Source: JANNRR01 sp031401675
GTDB taxonomy: Bacteria; Pseudomonadota; Alphaproteobacteria; Rhodobacterales; Rhodobacteraceae
NCBI GenBank assembly: GCA_031401675.1
Contig: JANNRR010000055.1
Coordinates: 1 to 10,316, forward strand
Length of the DNA: 10,316 bases
Direction of reading: 5' to 3'
This document shows, piece after piece, positions 1 through 6,943 of the stretch (within the stretch, counting starts at the first letter, position 1; each line of letters begins with the position of its first letter). The translations under genes and the position numbers were made by a program. Below the pieces are notes generated by a model that was given only the letters and a program-made list of their open reading frames with translations, was not told the origin of the DNA and searched no databases.

Positions 1-515
1 CCAAAACCCCCAAAGGCGCCGGACAACGCTTGCAGCAGATGCGCTGGCGCTGCGCTGAAATCGGCGGGCGGCATGTAGTGATAACTGGTGCCCTCATCCC
101 GCAAAGCCCGGTCAATCAGGATAAAGCAGGGTAGCCGGTCCATCGGCGCCAGTTGCCCCGATGAGGTGATGCTGATCAAAAGCTCGCAACCGCTCGCAAA
201 CATCTCCTCGGCCACCAACACGGCAAAGGACGCACCCACGGCACACGCCACAACGCCGGTCTCGTGGCCGTCGAGGGTGAAGCGCCACAGGTCGGTGTGA
301 TAGCAGACCCAGCCGTCGTGCTTTCGGGCGCGTCCGTTCGCATTGAGGTATCGGACGATGTCGCCATCCGGATCCAGCAGGCAAGTTTTTGGGACAGCCA
401 CCTTGTCTGCACCTTTCTGACGCCGCGCCTCGCGCAAGAGGCTTTCGGGAGTGAAGGCAGAAAGCGCGTCGTAGTGCTTGTCTCGCAGAATGGGTGGGGT
501 TTCACTCGTCGCCAT
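1..515 (-). CDS. Nucleoside phosphorylase (PNP/UDP family), partial at left edge
   Basis: The first 171 codons of a leftward gene are visible, starting at ATG 515-513; the C-terminus lies outside the window. The protein opens with MATSETPPILRDKHYDA and continues with CLLDPDGDIVRYL, HDGWVCYHTD, GVVACAVGASFAVLVAEEMFASGCELLISIT, then RALRDEGTSYHY. The pattern of a glycine- and alanine-rich strand, an AEE helix and a conserved ALRDEGTSYHY-type segment is that of the PNP_UDP_1 family, which cleaves the N-glycosidic bond of nucleosides with phosphate to give a base and (deoxy)ribose 1-phosphate in the cytosol. The substrate cannot be told from this part. The start codon lies inside the end of the upstream membrane-protein gene (14-nt overlap), so this is the last visible gene of the leftward operon and probably translationally coupled. 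Family assignment rests on pattern recognition and is fairly secure; its role in a sulfur locus is unknown. Confidence 0.78.
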   Translation of the reverse strand, partial: MATSETPPILRDKHYDALSAFTPESLLREARRQKGADKVAVPKTCLLDPDGDIVRYLNANGRARKHDGWVCYHTDLWRFTLDGHETGVVACAVGASFAVLVAEEMFASGCELLISITSSGQLAPMDRLPCFILIDRALRDEGTSYHYMPPADFSAAPAHLLQALSGAFGGF

Positions 516-882
516 GCACGAGCTCCGGTTTGCTGCGCCCGATGCGCCAGTCCATGACCGTTCCCGCACAAAGGAAGACAAACCCAGCAAACTCGATGAG
601 CTGGTTGTACGAAACCAGCATGCTGAAGCCGATCAGCAGAAAGCCGACCCCCGCGAGTGCGGCCGGGAAAAGGCGGCCATGCCTGTGTCGACGGACGAGA
701 AGCACCGCAAACGTCAACCCGGCAAAGCGAACAATTGCCCCGGCCCAAACCGCCTCGTTCAGTGCGATCGTGACACCAAGCGCGCCCTGCAGCCCTATCG
801 CTGCGAGTGTGCCGTAGCAGGCGACGAGCGAAAGGGCTGTGGCCAGAGGGGCGAGCCAATCGCCGGTTTTCTTGTCTGTCAC
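502..882 (-). CDS. Small integral membrane protein, MerC-like
   Basis: A 126-residue protein with about four hydrophobic segments (near residues 8-28, 31-55, 64-85 and 92-112) and an arginine-rich loop (RRHRHGR). Its size, topology and the WLAPLATALSLVACYGTL opening resemble MerC-type membrane proteins. It has only one cysteine in the first segment, however, where true mercury transporters carry a Cys pair, so mercury transport should not be assumed. I chose the GTG at 882 because GGAG lies 6 nt upstream and because family proteins typically begin just before WLAPLA. An in-frame ATG at 966 would add 28 polar residues that look non-coding. The GTG overlaps the stop of a 23-codon leader ORF (GTGA), and the 3' end overlaps the nucleoside phosphorylase start by 14 nt. 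It is an operon member and may move or sense a thiol or sulfur compound at the membrane (inference). Confidence 0.65.
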   Translation of the reverse strand: MTDKKTGDWLAPLATALSLVACYGTLAAIGLQGALGVTIALNEAVWAGAIVRFAGLTFAVLLVRRHRHGRLFPAALAGVGFLLIGFSMLVSYNQLIEFAGFVFLCAGTVMDWRIGRSKPELVHGDE

Positions 883-950
883 ACCATGCTCCGGTTTGTG
901 GCAAGACCGCGCGCGATTGTCGTGGCGGTAATCATGGCTTTCAGTTTCAT
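879..950 (-). CDS. 23-residue leader-like small ORF
   Basis: A short ORF, ATG 950-948 to TGA 881-879, preceded by a strong GGAGG 9 nt upstream. The peptide starts MKLKAMITATTIARGLAT, like the basic and hydrophobic beginning of a secretion signal, but an arginine interrupts the hydrophobic core. Its stop overlaps the GTG of the MerC-like gene as GTGA, so translating it would deliver ribosomes to that gene. Two readings are possible: a coupling leader, or the stub of a periplasmic protein whose body was deleted. The neighbouring rhodanese gene is also internally deleted, which makes the second reading plausible. The RBS is the best in this part of the operon. I do not recognise a family. Confidence 0.4.
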   Translation of the reverse strand: MKLKAMITATTIARGLATNRSMV

Positions 951-980
951 CCGGGACCGCCTCCATTCAGGATCATTTCG

Positions 981-1114
981 TCAGGTCAGTCTTTGTAGCC
1001 AGCCGGTCGTGCCACCTTCAAGCCAGTCCGCGACCGGGTGGCCAAGCCTGCAAAGCAGTTCTGCCCCTTCAATCGAGCGGCCGCCAGTTCCGCCAAAGTC
1101 AGCATCCCGGCCAT
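981..1114 (-). pseudogene. Remnant of a single-domain rhodanese (internal deletion plus frame change)
   Basis: Immediately after the DsrE-like gene (stop/start TGATG) an ATG at 1114 opens MAGMLTLAELAAA, a typical beginning for small rhodanese proteins. After about 13 codons the sequence matches the family in another frame: RSIEGAELLCRLGHPVADWLEGGTTGW, the usual C-terminal helix and EGG-GW end of the rhodanese fold, stopping at 981-983. The middle of the domain, including the DVR segment and the cysteine active loop, is absent; about 60-70 codons appear to be missing. Read straight through, the first frame gives a meaningless 42-residue peptide ending at 986. The most economical explanation is an out-of-frame internal deletion that destroyed a sulfurtransferase gene of this operon. 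The alternative is chance resemblance in a short spacer, which the good fit of the C-terminal 27 residues makes less likely. Confidence 0.55.
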
Positions 1115-1467
1115 CAGAACACCAGAACCTTGTCTGCAGCCAGTGTCGCCTCGGCAAGTTCATCCATGGTGGACCGAGTGACCTCTTGCATCATGTCGGT
1201 GATCGTCAACCCCCGTGCATCCATGCAGGTGCCGCACATCAGGACGCGGCCTTTGGCCGACAGAACGCGGCCCAGCATCTTTTCTAGATTGTAGTAGCCT
1301 TGAGGCGTCTTCTGCCCCGCCTTGGCGCAAAGCACAGCATCGGCCATCAGGAAGACGGTGACATCACCCTCGGGATCGTGCTTGGCCAGCGCATGGGCCA
1401 TGCGCAAGCCGTTGAAGCTGCGCTCGGTGCCGTAGGGCGGGTCGTTCAGGATCAGGAGGTGTTTCAT
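1114..1467 (-). CDS. DsrE-family sulfur-relay-like protein
   Basis: A 117-residue cytosolic protein starting MKHLLILNDPPYGTERSFNGLRMA, the usual beginning of DsrE/YchN-type proteins (a beta strand, a loop contacting the active site, then a helix). It continues with VTVFLMADAVLCAKAG, with Cys47 at the position used by sulfur-carrying DsrE proteins, and MCGTCMDARG with Cys78 and Cys81. These three cysteines make it competent in principle to hold or pass persulfide sulfur. A good AAGGAG lies 7 nt before ATG 1467. The start codon overlaps the stop of the frameshifted MFS gene as ATGA, and its own stop shares a base with the start of the rhodanese remnant. In this setting it probably accepts sulfane sulfur for the operon's other enzymes (inference). 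Length and domain are intact. Confidence 0.85.
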   Translation of the reverse strand: MKHLLILNDPPYGTERSFNGLRMAHALAKHDPEGDVTVFLMADAVLCAKAGQKTPQGYYNLEKMLGRVLSAKGRVLMCGTCMDARGLTITDMMQEVTRSTMDELAEATLAADKVLVF

Positions 1468-2791
1468 GTGGTGGCTCCTTGAGGCGCGGGGTTCAGACGG
1501 GGATGGGTTTCTTCGCCCCACCAAAGCAGCAAGGCACCCGAGGCGAACATCGACAGCGCCACGAACCAGAACGCGGCCTCGGTCGAGCCATAGAAGTGCG
1601 CTGTCAGCCCAAGGCCAAGCGCGCCGATGCCATAGCCCAGATCCCGCCAGAACCGGTAATCCCGATGGCCGATCCGCGCCAGGTGGGCGGCGTGATGTCG
1701 GCCACCGCCGCCGACAGGTTGGGATAAAGCAGCGCCATGCCAAAGCCGGTGACGGCGGCAGAGACCGACCACCAGACCGCCCCTTGCCCCAGCACGATCA
1801 TTGCCACCCCCGCGCCGCAGATCCACATGCCCAGCACGTTCGGCCAAAGACGCCCGACCTGATCAGACAGCCGCCCGGTGAAAAGCTGCGAGCCGCCCCA
1901 GACCAGACCGTACCAGCCGACGATCCAGCCAATATCGGGCAGGCTGACGCCCCGGGCGATCAGGAAAACCGGAAGGATCACCCAGACCAGCGCATCGACG
2001 AACTTTTCGACCAGCCCGGCCTGCGACACCGCCGCAAGCCGTCTGTCGCGCCATGACATCAGCGCGAACACCTCCCATGTTGTGGGATGGTCCGCCACGC
2101 CTTGCGGATACCGCGGACGATAAGCACCTGCGGCACCACCAGCCTTGTGCCGCGCGGCTTCGGATTTTGCCCAAGGCAAGGTATCCTTTACCCAGACCAG
2201 CGTCAGCACCAAGGCCAACGCAATCACCACTCCGCCAAAGACCAGAAGCCCCAGCCGCGCGCCCCAGGCACTTGCGGCATAGGCCGTTATGATCCCCGCC
2301 AGCGCCACGCCGACATAGCCTGCAAACTCGTTCAACCCCAGGGTCAGCCCGCGCTGATCGGCCCGCGTAAAGTCCAGCTTGGACGTCTGGGTCATCGACC
2401 AGCACAGCCCCTGATTGACGCCAAGCAGCACAGTGGCTGCAACGATCCAGCCCCAGCTTGGGGCGAAATAGATCATCACCGGAATCGGAATCGCGGCGAT
2501 CCAGCCCAAGAGCAGCACCCGCTTCCGCCCGATCCGCTCGGACAGCCGACCGGCAACGAAGTTCAGAACGCCCTTGACCACGCCAAAAGCCACCACGAAG
2601 GCGGTCAGCAACAGGAACGATCCCTTGGCGACGCCAAATTCGGTCTCGGCAAGGGCCGGAACCACGGTACGCATCATGCCGAGCGCAAAGCCCACCAGCA
2701 GAACCTGGATCAGCTGATGCACGAACTGCGTCAGGTTTTCCTGAATACCCAGTGACAGCCCTGCGTCGGCATCAGAGGCCGGGACAGTCAT
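1464..2791 (-). pseudogene. MFS permease, disrupted by a one-base frameshift
   Basis: The gene starts at ATG 2791-2789, which overlaps the MBL hydrolase stop as ATGA. It encodes a twelve-helix-type major facilitator protein. The first half carries the family's loop 2-3 signature GRLSERIGRKR at about residues 81-91; the second half has the partial repeat GRLSDQVGR. The first frame stays convincing up to PTWRGSAIGI, then turns into unrelated residues and stops at 1604. The second frame picks up at once with YRFWRDLGYGIGALGLGL, two more membrane segments and the tail WWGEETHPRLNPAPQGATT, ending at 1464-1466. Adding one base near 1657-1660 gives one 442-codon protein whose stop overlaps the DsrE start as ATGA, so the shifted end is the native one. 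The substrate is unknown; export or import of a sulfur compound fits the operon. The lesion could be a sequencing error. Confidence 0.85.
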
Positions 2792-3528
2792 TCTGCCGCT
2801 GCCAATTGACCCGCATTCACGGCACGGATCTGCGCAGCACCTGGGGGCGGGGGCGGAATATCCGCGACCATCATCTGCACGAACGCGGCTTCATCCTCGA
2901 CCCGAAACGCCAGGTTGTGGCGTTTCTCAAAGCCGATCGTCGATGTCGGCTTGCCACTCAGGCTGCGGCCACAGACCGACCCCGAATAGGCACCCGGCAA
3001 CACCTCCAGCCAGTCGGGAAGGGCTTTAAGGGCCTGCACGCTTTGGAACAGGTCGCGCGCGCCTTCTTCGGCGCTGGTGGCCAGTTCCGTGCGGCCCAGA
3101 TCGCCCACCATCAACGTGTGCCCGGTCAGAATGAACCAAGGGTCCTCGGACCGGGTCCGGTCGGTCACGACTAGCGAGATGTGTTCCGGCGTATGGCCCG
3201 GCGTGTGCATGACCCGGATTGCCACGTTGCCCAACTCCAGCACATCGCCACCCTGAACACCCTTGAAGTCATAGCTGGTGGTGGCACCCGCGTGCAGCAC
3301 ATATTGGGCACCCGCCACTTCGGCCAAAGCGCGCCCGGCCGAGACGTGGTCGGCGTGCAGATGAGTGTCTATCACATAGATGATCCGCATCTCGGTTGCC
3401 TCGGCAGCCGCCAGATACAGGGCAATGTCGCCGACCGGGTCCACCACGGCACCGGCGGACTTGCCGCCGCACCCCAAGAGATACGATGCCGCGACGGGAT
3501 CGGTGTGCAGGAACTGGCGCAGGATCAT
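2788..3528 (-). CDS. MBL-fold hydrolase, persulfide-dioxygenase-like
   Basis: A 246-residue metallo-beta-lactamase-fold enzyme. Metal-binding motifs are in order: THLHADH at residues 55-61, HTPGH ending at His112, and GHTLMVGDLGR with Asp143. Near the end is SGSVCGRSLSGKPTSTIGFEKRHN (182-205), the STIGFE signature of the ETHE1/BLH-like branch, whose studied members oxidise glutathione persulfide to sulfite. The usual LPGHDY histidine is replaced by alanine in LPGAYSG, and GDTL by GHTL, so it belongs to a side branch and its reaction is less certain. ATG 3528 was chosen because GGAG lies 6 nt upstream and family members begin at MILRQF; an upstream in-frame start at 3657 would cross the regulator gene and operator. 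It is the first gene of the leftward operon, divergent from the ArsR-rhodanese regulator, and overlaps the MFS start by 4 nt. Confidence 0.85.
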   Translation of the reverse strand: MILRQFLHTDPVAASYLLGCGGKSAGAVVDPVGDIALYLAAAEATEMRIIYVIDTHLHADHVSAGRALAEVAGAQYVLHAGATTSYDFKGVQGGDVLELGNVAIRVMHTPGHTPEHISLVVTDRTRSEDPWFILTGHTLMVGDLGRTELATSAEEGARDLFQSVQALKALPDWLEVLPGAYSGSVCGRSLSGKPTSTIGFEKRHNLAFRVEDEAAFVQMMVADIPPPPPGAAQIRAVNAGQLAAAE

Positions 3529-3590
3529 GATGGTCTCCCGGGTGAAGACGGCCGGGATGCACTTGCATTGCGGGCCGTCACGTTTTACAG

Positions 3591-3610
3591 TCAAGTAATC
3601 TATTGATTGA
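3591..3610. promoter_or_regulatory. Candidate operator palindrome in divergent promoter region
   Basis: An imperfect inverted repeat in an AT-rich island within GC-rich DNA: TCAA-N2-AAT-N2-ATT-N2-TTGA, with 14 of 20 positions symmetric. It lies between the divergent starts of the MBL operon (3528) and the ArsR-rhodanese regulator (3632). ArsR-family dimers bind such AT-rich palindromes and sulfide-responsive members commonly control both directions, so this is the natural operator. On the minus strand the half-site also supplies TTGACT (3594-3589), a possible -35 box for the operon, which would let the repressor block polymerase; no strong -10 was found. Confidence 0.5.
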
Positions 3611-3631
3611 AGTAGCGTGGAGAAGACGTGC

Positions 3632-4318
3632 ATGTCAATGGGCCCGAAGCAGGCCATCCTTGCCGAGTTCGCCGGGGTCGCGCGCGCCTTGGGGCATGCC
3701 CACAGGCTGGAGTTGCTGGAGCATCTCGGTCAGGGTGAACGCGGGGTCGATGCCTTGGCCGTCCGTGTCGGGCTGTCGCTTGCCAATGCGTCCCAGCACC
3801 TGCAACAGCTCCGCCGCGCCGGGCTTGTTGCAAACCGGCGGGATGGCAAGTTCATCTACTACCGGCTGGCCGATGACGGGGTGACCGACCTTCTGACCGC
3901 GCTGCGTCATCAGGCCGAACGCAACCTGGCCGAGGTTGACCGGATCCGTCGCGGCTATTTTGCCGAGTGCGACAGCTTCGAGCCGGTGTCACGCGAAGAG
4001 CTGCTTGAACGGGTCGAAGCAGGTCTGGTGACCGTGCTTGACGTCAGGCCGCAGGATGAATTCGGTCAAGGGCATCTGCCCGGAGCCATCAACATCCCGT
4101 TGGGTGAGTTGCAGGATCGGCTGGCCGAACTCGATCCGGACCGCGAGGTGATCGCTTATTGTCGTGGGGCCTATTGCGTTTTCGCCTTCGAGGCCGTGGC
4201 CGCCCTGCGCGCACAAGGGCGCAAAGCGCGGCGGCTGGTCGATGGGTTTCCGGAATGGAAGGCGGCTGGCCTTCCTGTCAGTATCGAGAGCGGATTCAGG
4301 CCCGAAGGGATAGCGTGA
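3632..4318 (+). CDS. ArsR-family repressor fused to a rhodanese domain
   Basis: A 228-residue two-domain protein. Residues 10-100 form a winged helix: LRHQ and RLELLEHL helices, the recognition-helix region LSLANASQHLQQLRRAGLV at 49-67, and the wing VANRRDGKFIYYRLAD. Residues 118-220 form a rhodanese domain: VLDVRPQDEFGQGHLPGAINIP followed by the active loop YCRGAYC (Cys177, Cys182) and DGFPEWKAAGLPV. Cys113 in the linker is a third possible sensor. Rhodanese cysteines carry persulfide sulfur, so the protein probably senses sulfane sulfur and releases DNA on modification (inference by analogy to BigR/SqrR-type regulators). I prefer ATG 3632, with GGAG at 3619-3622; GTG 3617 and ATG 3638 are alternatives in the same frame. 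It diverges from the MBL operon across a palindromic candidate operator. Confidence 0.88.
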   Translation: MSMGPKQAILAEFAGVARALGHAHRLELLEHLGQGERGVDALAVRVGLSLANASQHLQQLRRAGLVANRRDGKFIYYRLADDGVTDLLTALRHQAERNLAEVDRIRRGYFAECDSFEPVSREELLERVEAGLVTVLDVRPQDEFGQGHLPGAINIPLGELQDRLAELDPDREVIAYCRGAYCVFAFEAVAALRAQGRKARRLVDGFPEWKAAGLPVSIESGFRPEGIA

Positions 4319-4338
4319 ATGCTTGCCTCTTCAAGCAT
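4319..4338 (+). terminator. Hairpin directly after the regulator gene
   Basis: ATGCTTG (4319-4325), a 6-nt loop, then CAAGCAT (4332-4338): a perfect 7-bp stem that begins one base after the ArsR-rhodanese stop. There is no T run after it, so it is not a classical intrinsic terminator; it may protect the 3' end of the transcript or assist termination. The rest of 4339-4519 shows no gene, repeat or clear promoter on either strand. Confidence 0.35.
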
Positions 4339-4519
4339 CCAGCAGCGTGTGAAACCACAATCGTACGAACTCATGTGCGCCCTTCACTCGTGGACCTGAG
4401 CCCGACAACCGGCCGGAAGCAGAGAAGACAAGGGCTGGCATCGCGGGCGAGGCGAAAGGTGCTGACCGGTTGATCCAAAGAGCAATTTTCACGGCGAATG
4501 TCTGTAAGCGAAAAGCGTC

Positions 4520-6928
4520 TCAGAAGTCCGTTTCCACGTAGACCCCCGAGCAGTCGTAAGCGACCGCCGCTGCCGTAGCCCCATTGTTCATGAATAGCCG
4601 CGGCGACAGGAACTGCGTGTTGGCGGGCAGATCGGTTGTGATCTCCTGCTCGAAGACCGCGCCCGACACCTCGTCCACCACCCGCACCCAGACGGAACTG
4701 CCATTCGGCGGGGCGGCAATGAACAGCGACTGCACCCCACCCGTCGCGATGCCGAAACTCGCCCCCATGTCGGTCAACGTTGGCGCGCCGGTGCCATCGT
4801 TTGAGACCAGTTGGCAGCGGATATGGGTGCCCCGCTGGAAGCCGATGCCGATGCAGTTGATGGCGGTGGCCAGCGTCAGGGTGGTGGCCAGCGCGGCGGT
4901 CGATCCGTGAAGGCCGAAGAACCCCATGCCGGTGGCCTGGAGTGTGGTCAGCGAAATCCGCGTGACGAAGGTCCAGCCGCCCAACCCTGCGGCGTTGCCA
5001 CGCCAGCAGGCCCAGCCTGCAGAACGCTGCTCGGCCGCTGAATCCACCACTGCCGCCGAGGTCACACGCCAGCGCCGCATGCTGGCGGCCAGGTCGGTCG
5101 CGGCCAGCGTCGGGTGCGAGACGGTGCCGAGCGAGGTGATGGGTAGGCCTTCGGTGGTGATCGTGGCGGTGACCGCGGGCGACCAATGGGCGATCCGGTT
5201 GACCCCGAAGTGGGGTTGCAGCGGGAAATCCCGGCCGGAGGGGCGCATCACGTCGATCCACGGAGCGCCCGCCCGGTTGCGGGCATATATTGCCGCCTTG
5301 CCGGAGGGCGGCGCGCTTGGGGCGGCACTGAGCCCCGGCAGGATGGTGGGCTGCGGCAGTTCCACCTGGCCGCTGGTGCGGTCGATCTTCAGCGCATCGA
5401 AGAAGGCAGAGCCATCCGGGCTGACCTTGAAGCTGAAATCGTCATTGCCCAGCAGTCCGATCAGCGCCCGGGCCGAAAATCTGGTCTTGAGGGCGAAGGC
5501 CGCATCGTTCCCAGCCGCCGCCTTGTTGACGGTGGCCTCAATCCCGGTGCCAGCGTTGTTCAGCAGCACTGCGGGGGTGTTCATCGACAGGCGGTTATAG
5601 CTGTCCGCCGTCGCCCCGCCGAGACCCAGAAGCTGGGCGGTCAGGTTCGCCTGGGGCATGCCGACCTGCGTGACGGCATTGGCGAAGGTCACCGTCGGCG
5701 TGTTCACGACCGTCGTGCCCCCGGCCAGCGCATTGCCCAGATCGAAGCGCGACACCGGCCCCGCAAAGAAATCCGCCGCCAGAACGCCAATGCGCGCCCG
5801 CGAGCTGAAGGTGGTCAGAAGGGCAAAGCCATCCGTCGCGGCGCTGCGGTAGACCGCGATCTCGCCCGGCCATGGCTTGGCATGCGCCGCGATCATCGGC
5901 CGATGCGCAGGCTGATCCTCGCGCAGCTGCGGCAGGTCCAGCAGCACGATGTCGGGTGCGCCAAAGACGGTCGGCGTCGACAGGGACGCCGGTCGAGGCT
6001 CTCCGGGCGGCAAGTCGTAGACCGCGCGATCCTGGCGGACAGCATCGACGCTTCGCAGGTCCGAGTCCGCGATGGATACCAGCCGCATTTCCGTCAGGCG
6101 ACCATCGTCATCGAGCAGGATCACATCGCAGGGATTCAGCGCCAGACGTGATGGCGGCAGACGAAACACCGCACTTTCGCGGCCAACCCACGCCTCCATC
6201 AGTGCGCGACGACAACGGCGTTCGGCTTCTTCAGGAGGGATGGCCATCGGGAAGCTTTCCGAGGCGATGCGGGTGGTGTCGACGGTGATGCGGCGCGCCT
6301 CGACCTGTGCCGCGTCATAATCCTCGTCGGCGCGCGCGACTTGCCATTTCAGCGCCTGCGGCAGTTCGGTTTCCTGCGCTCGGGTCAGCTCCATCACGTC
6401 CCCCTGGGCCGAGGCTGGGGCGACCATGCTGTCGGGCGTGATGGTCAGACCGGCGATCCGGCCGCGCATCAGGAACTTGATGCACCCTTCACTCTCAACG
6501 GCATCGAAGCCGAAATGCCGCGCCAACGTGGAAATCGATGCCCTTGGGGCTTCCAGTGCCGAGATGATATAGCCTTCGACCGCTCCCCAGAGGCCGGAGA
6601 CGTCAATCAATTCCTCCGGCATTCCAGCGCGCAGGCAGAGGTGCCGCACCAGCGCCGCGAGCGAAACCGCGCCAAGCCGCCCGGTCAGCCAGTGGCCCAG
6701 CCGCCAGTTCGGGCCGTCGGTCCAGACATTGGTCAGTTCCGGAAAGAACGGATAGGGCCGGGCATCCCACGTCCAGGCGGCGCATTCGGGGACGTGGACC
6801 ATTCGGTTGCCATAGACCGAGGAGGTCGGGTTGTTCGACGATGCGCCCCACCAGAGATAGGTCGCCTCCAGATATGCCCGCTGGATCGCATCGTCGCGCC
6901 AGCCGCGCGAAAAATAGGGCGTGAAGCT
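4520..6928 (-). pseudogene. GTA/prophage host-specificity tail protein, C-terminal part fused to fibre-like region
   Basis: An open frame of 802 residues whose start is missing. The visible protein begins SFTPYFSRGWRDDAIQRAYLEATYLWWGAS, the end of the TIM-barrel-like domain of GTA-type host-specificity proteins (Rcc01698 type). It continues through NVWTDGPNWRLGHWLTGRLG, a long baseplate-type tail domain (about residues 50-300) and the PWPGEIAVYRSAATDGFALLTTF segment. In full-length relatives the tail domain carries on from here. Instead, after FDLGNALAGG, the frame enters fibre-like sequence: RLSMNTPAVLLNNAGTGIEATVNKAAAGNDAA, then DDFSFKVSPDGSAFFDAL as in DUF2793-like tail proteins, and a glycine- and threonine-rich end at VYVETDF. 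The frame also reads upstream to 7234, but that part is antisense to the IS91 transposase and is not phage protein. The N-terminal several hundred residues were lost at the IS91 junction. No other structural phage genes are nearby, so this is a dead fragment. Confidence 0.8.
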
Positions 6929-6943
6929 TGACGCCGGGGCTGC

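Noticed and set aside
502..882. True mercury transporter (merC)
   Set aside because: The Cys pair expected in the first membrane segment is not present and no other mer gene is nearby; only a MerC-like label is justified.
478..1287. 269-codon plus-strand frame
   Set aside because: It is antisense to the MerC-like gene, rhodanese remnant and DsrE gene; low-complexity, arginine- and proline-rich translation typical of a GC-rich shadow frame.
2087..2755. 222-codon plus-strand frame
   Set aside because: Antisense to the MFS gene, which has clear membrane segments and motifs.
2752..3606. Two plus-strand frames of about 140 codons
   Set aside because: Antisense to the MBL hydrolase, whose metal motifs fix the coding strand.
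3529..3657. N-terminal extension of the MBL hydrolase from 3657
   Set aside because: It would run through the regulator start and the operator; ATG 3528 has a good RBS and matches the family's start.
4371..5261. 296-codon minus-strand frame rich in Arg and His
   Set aside because: A shadow of the tail-protein gene in another frame of the same strand.
5186..6151. 321-codon plus-strand frame
   Set aside because: Antisense to the tail-protein gene; no motif, arginine-rich composition.
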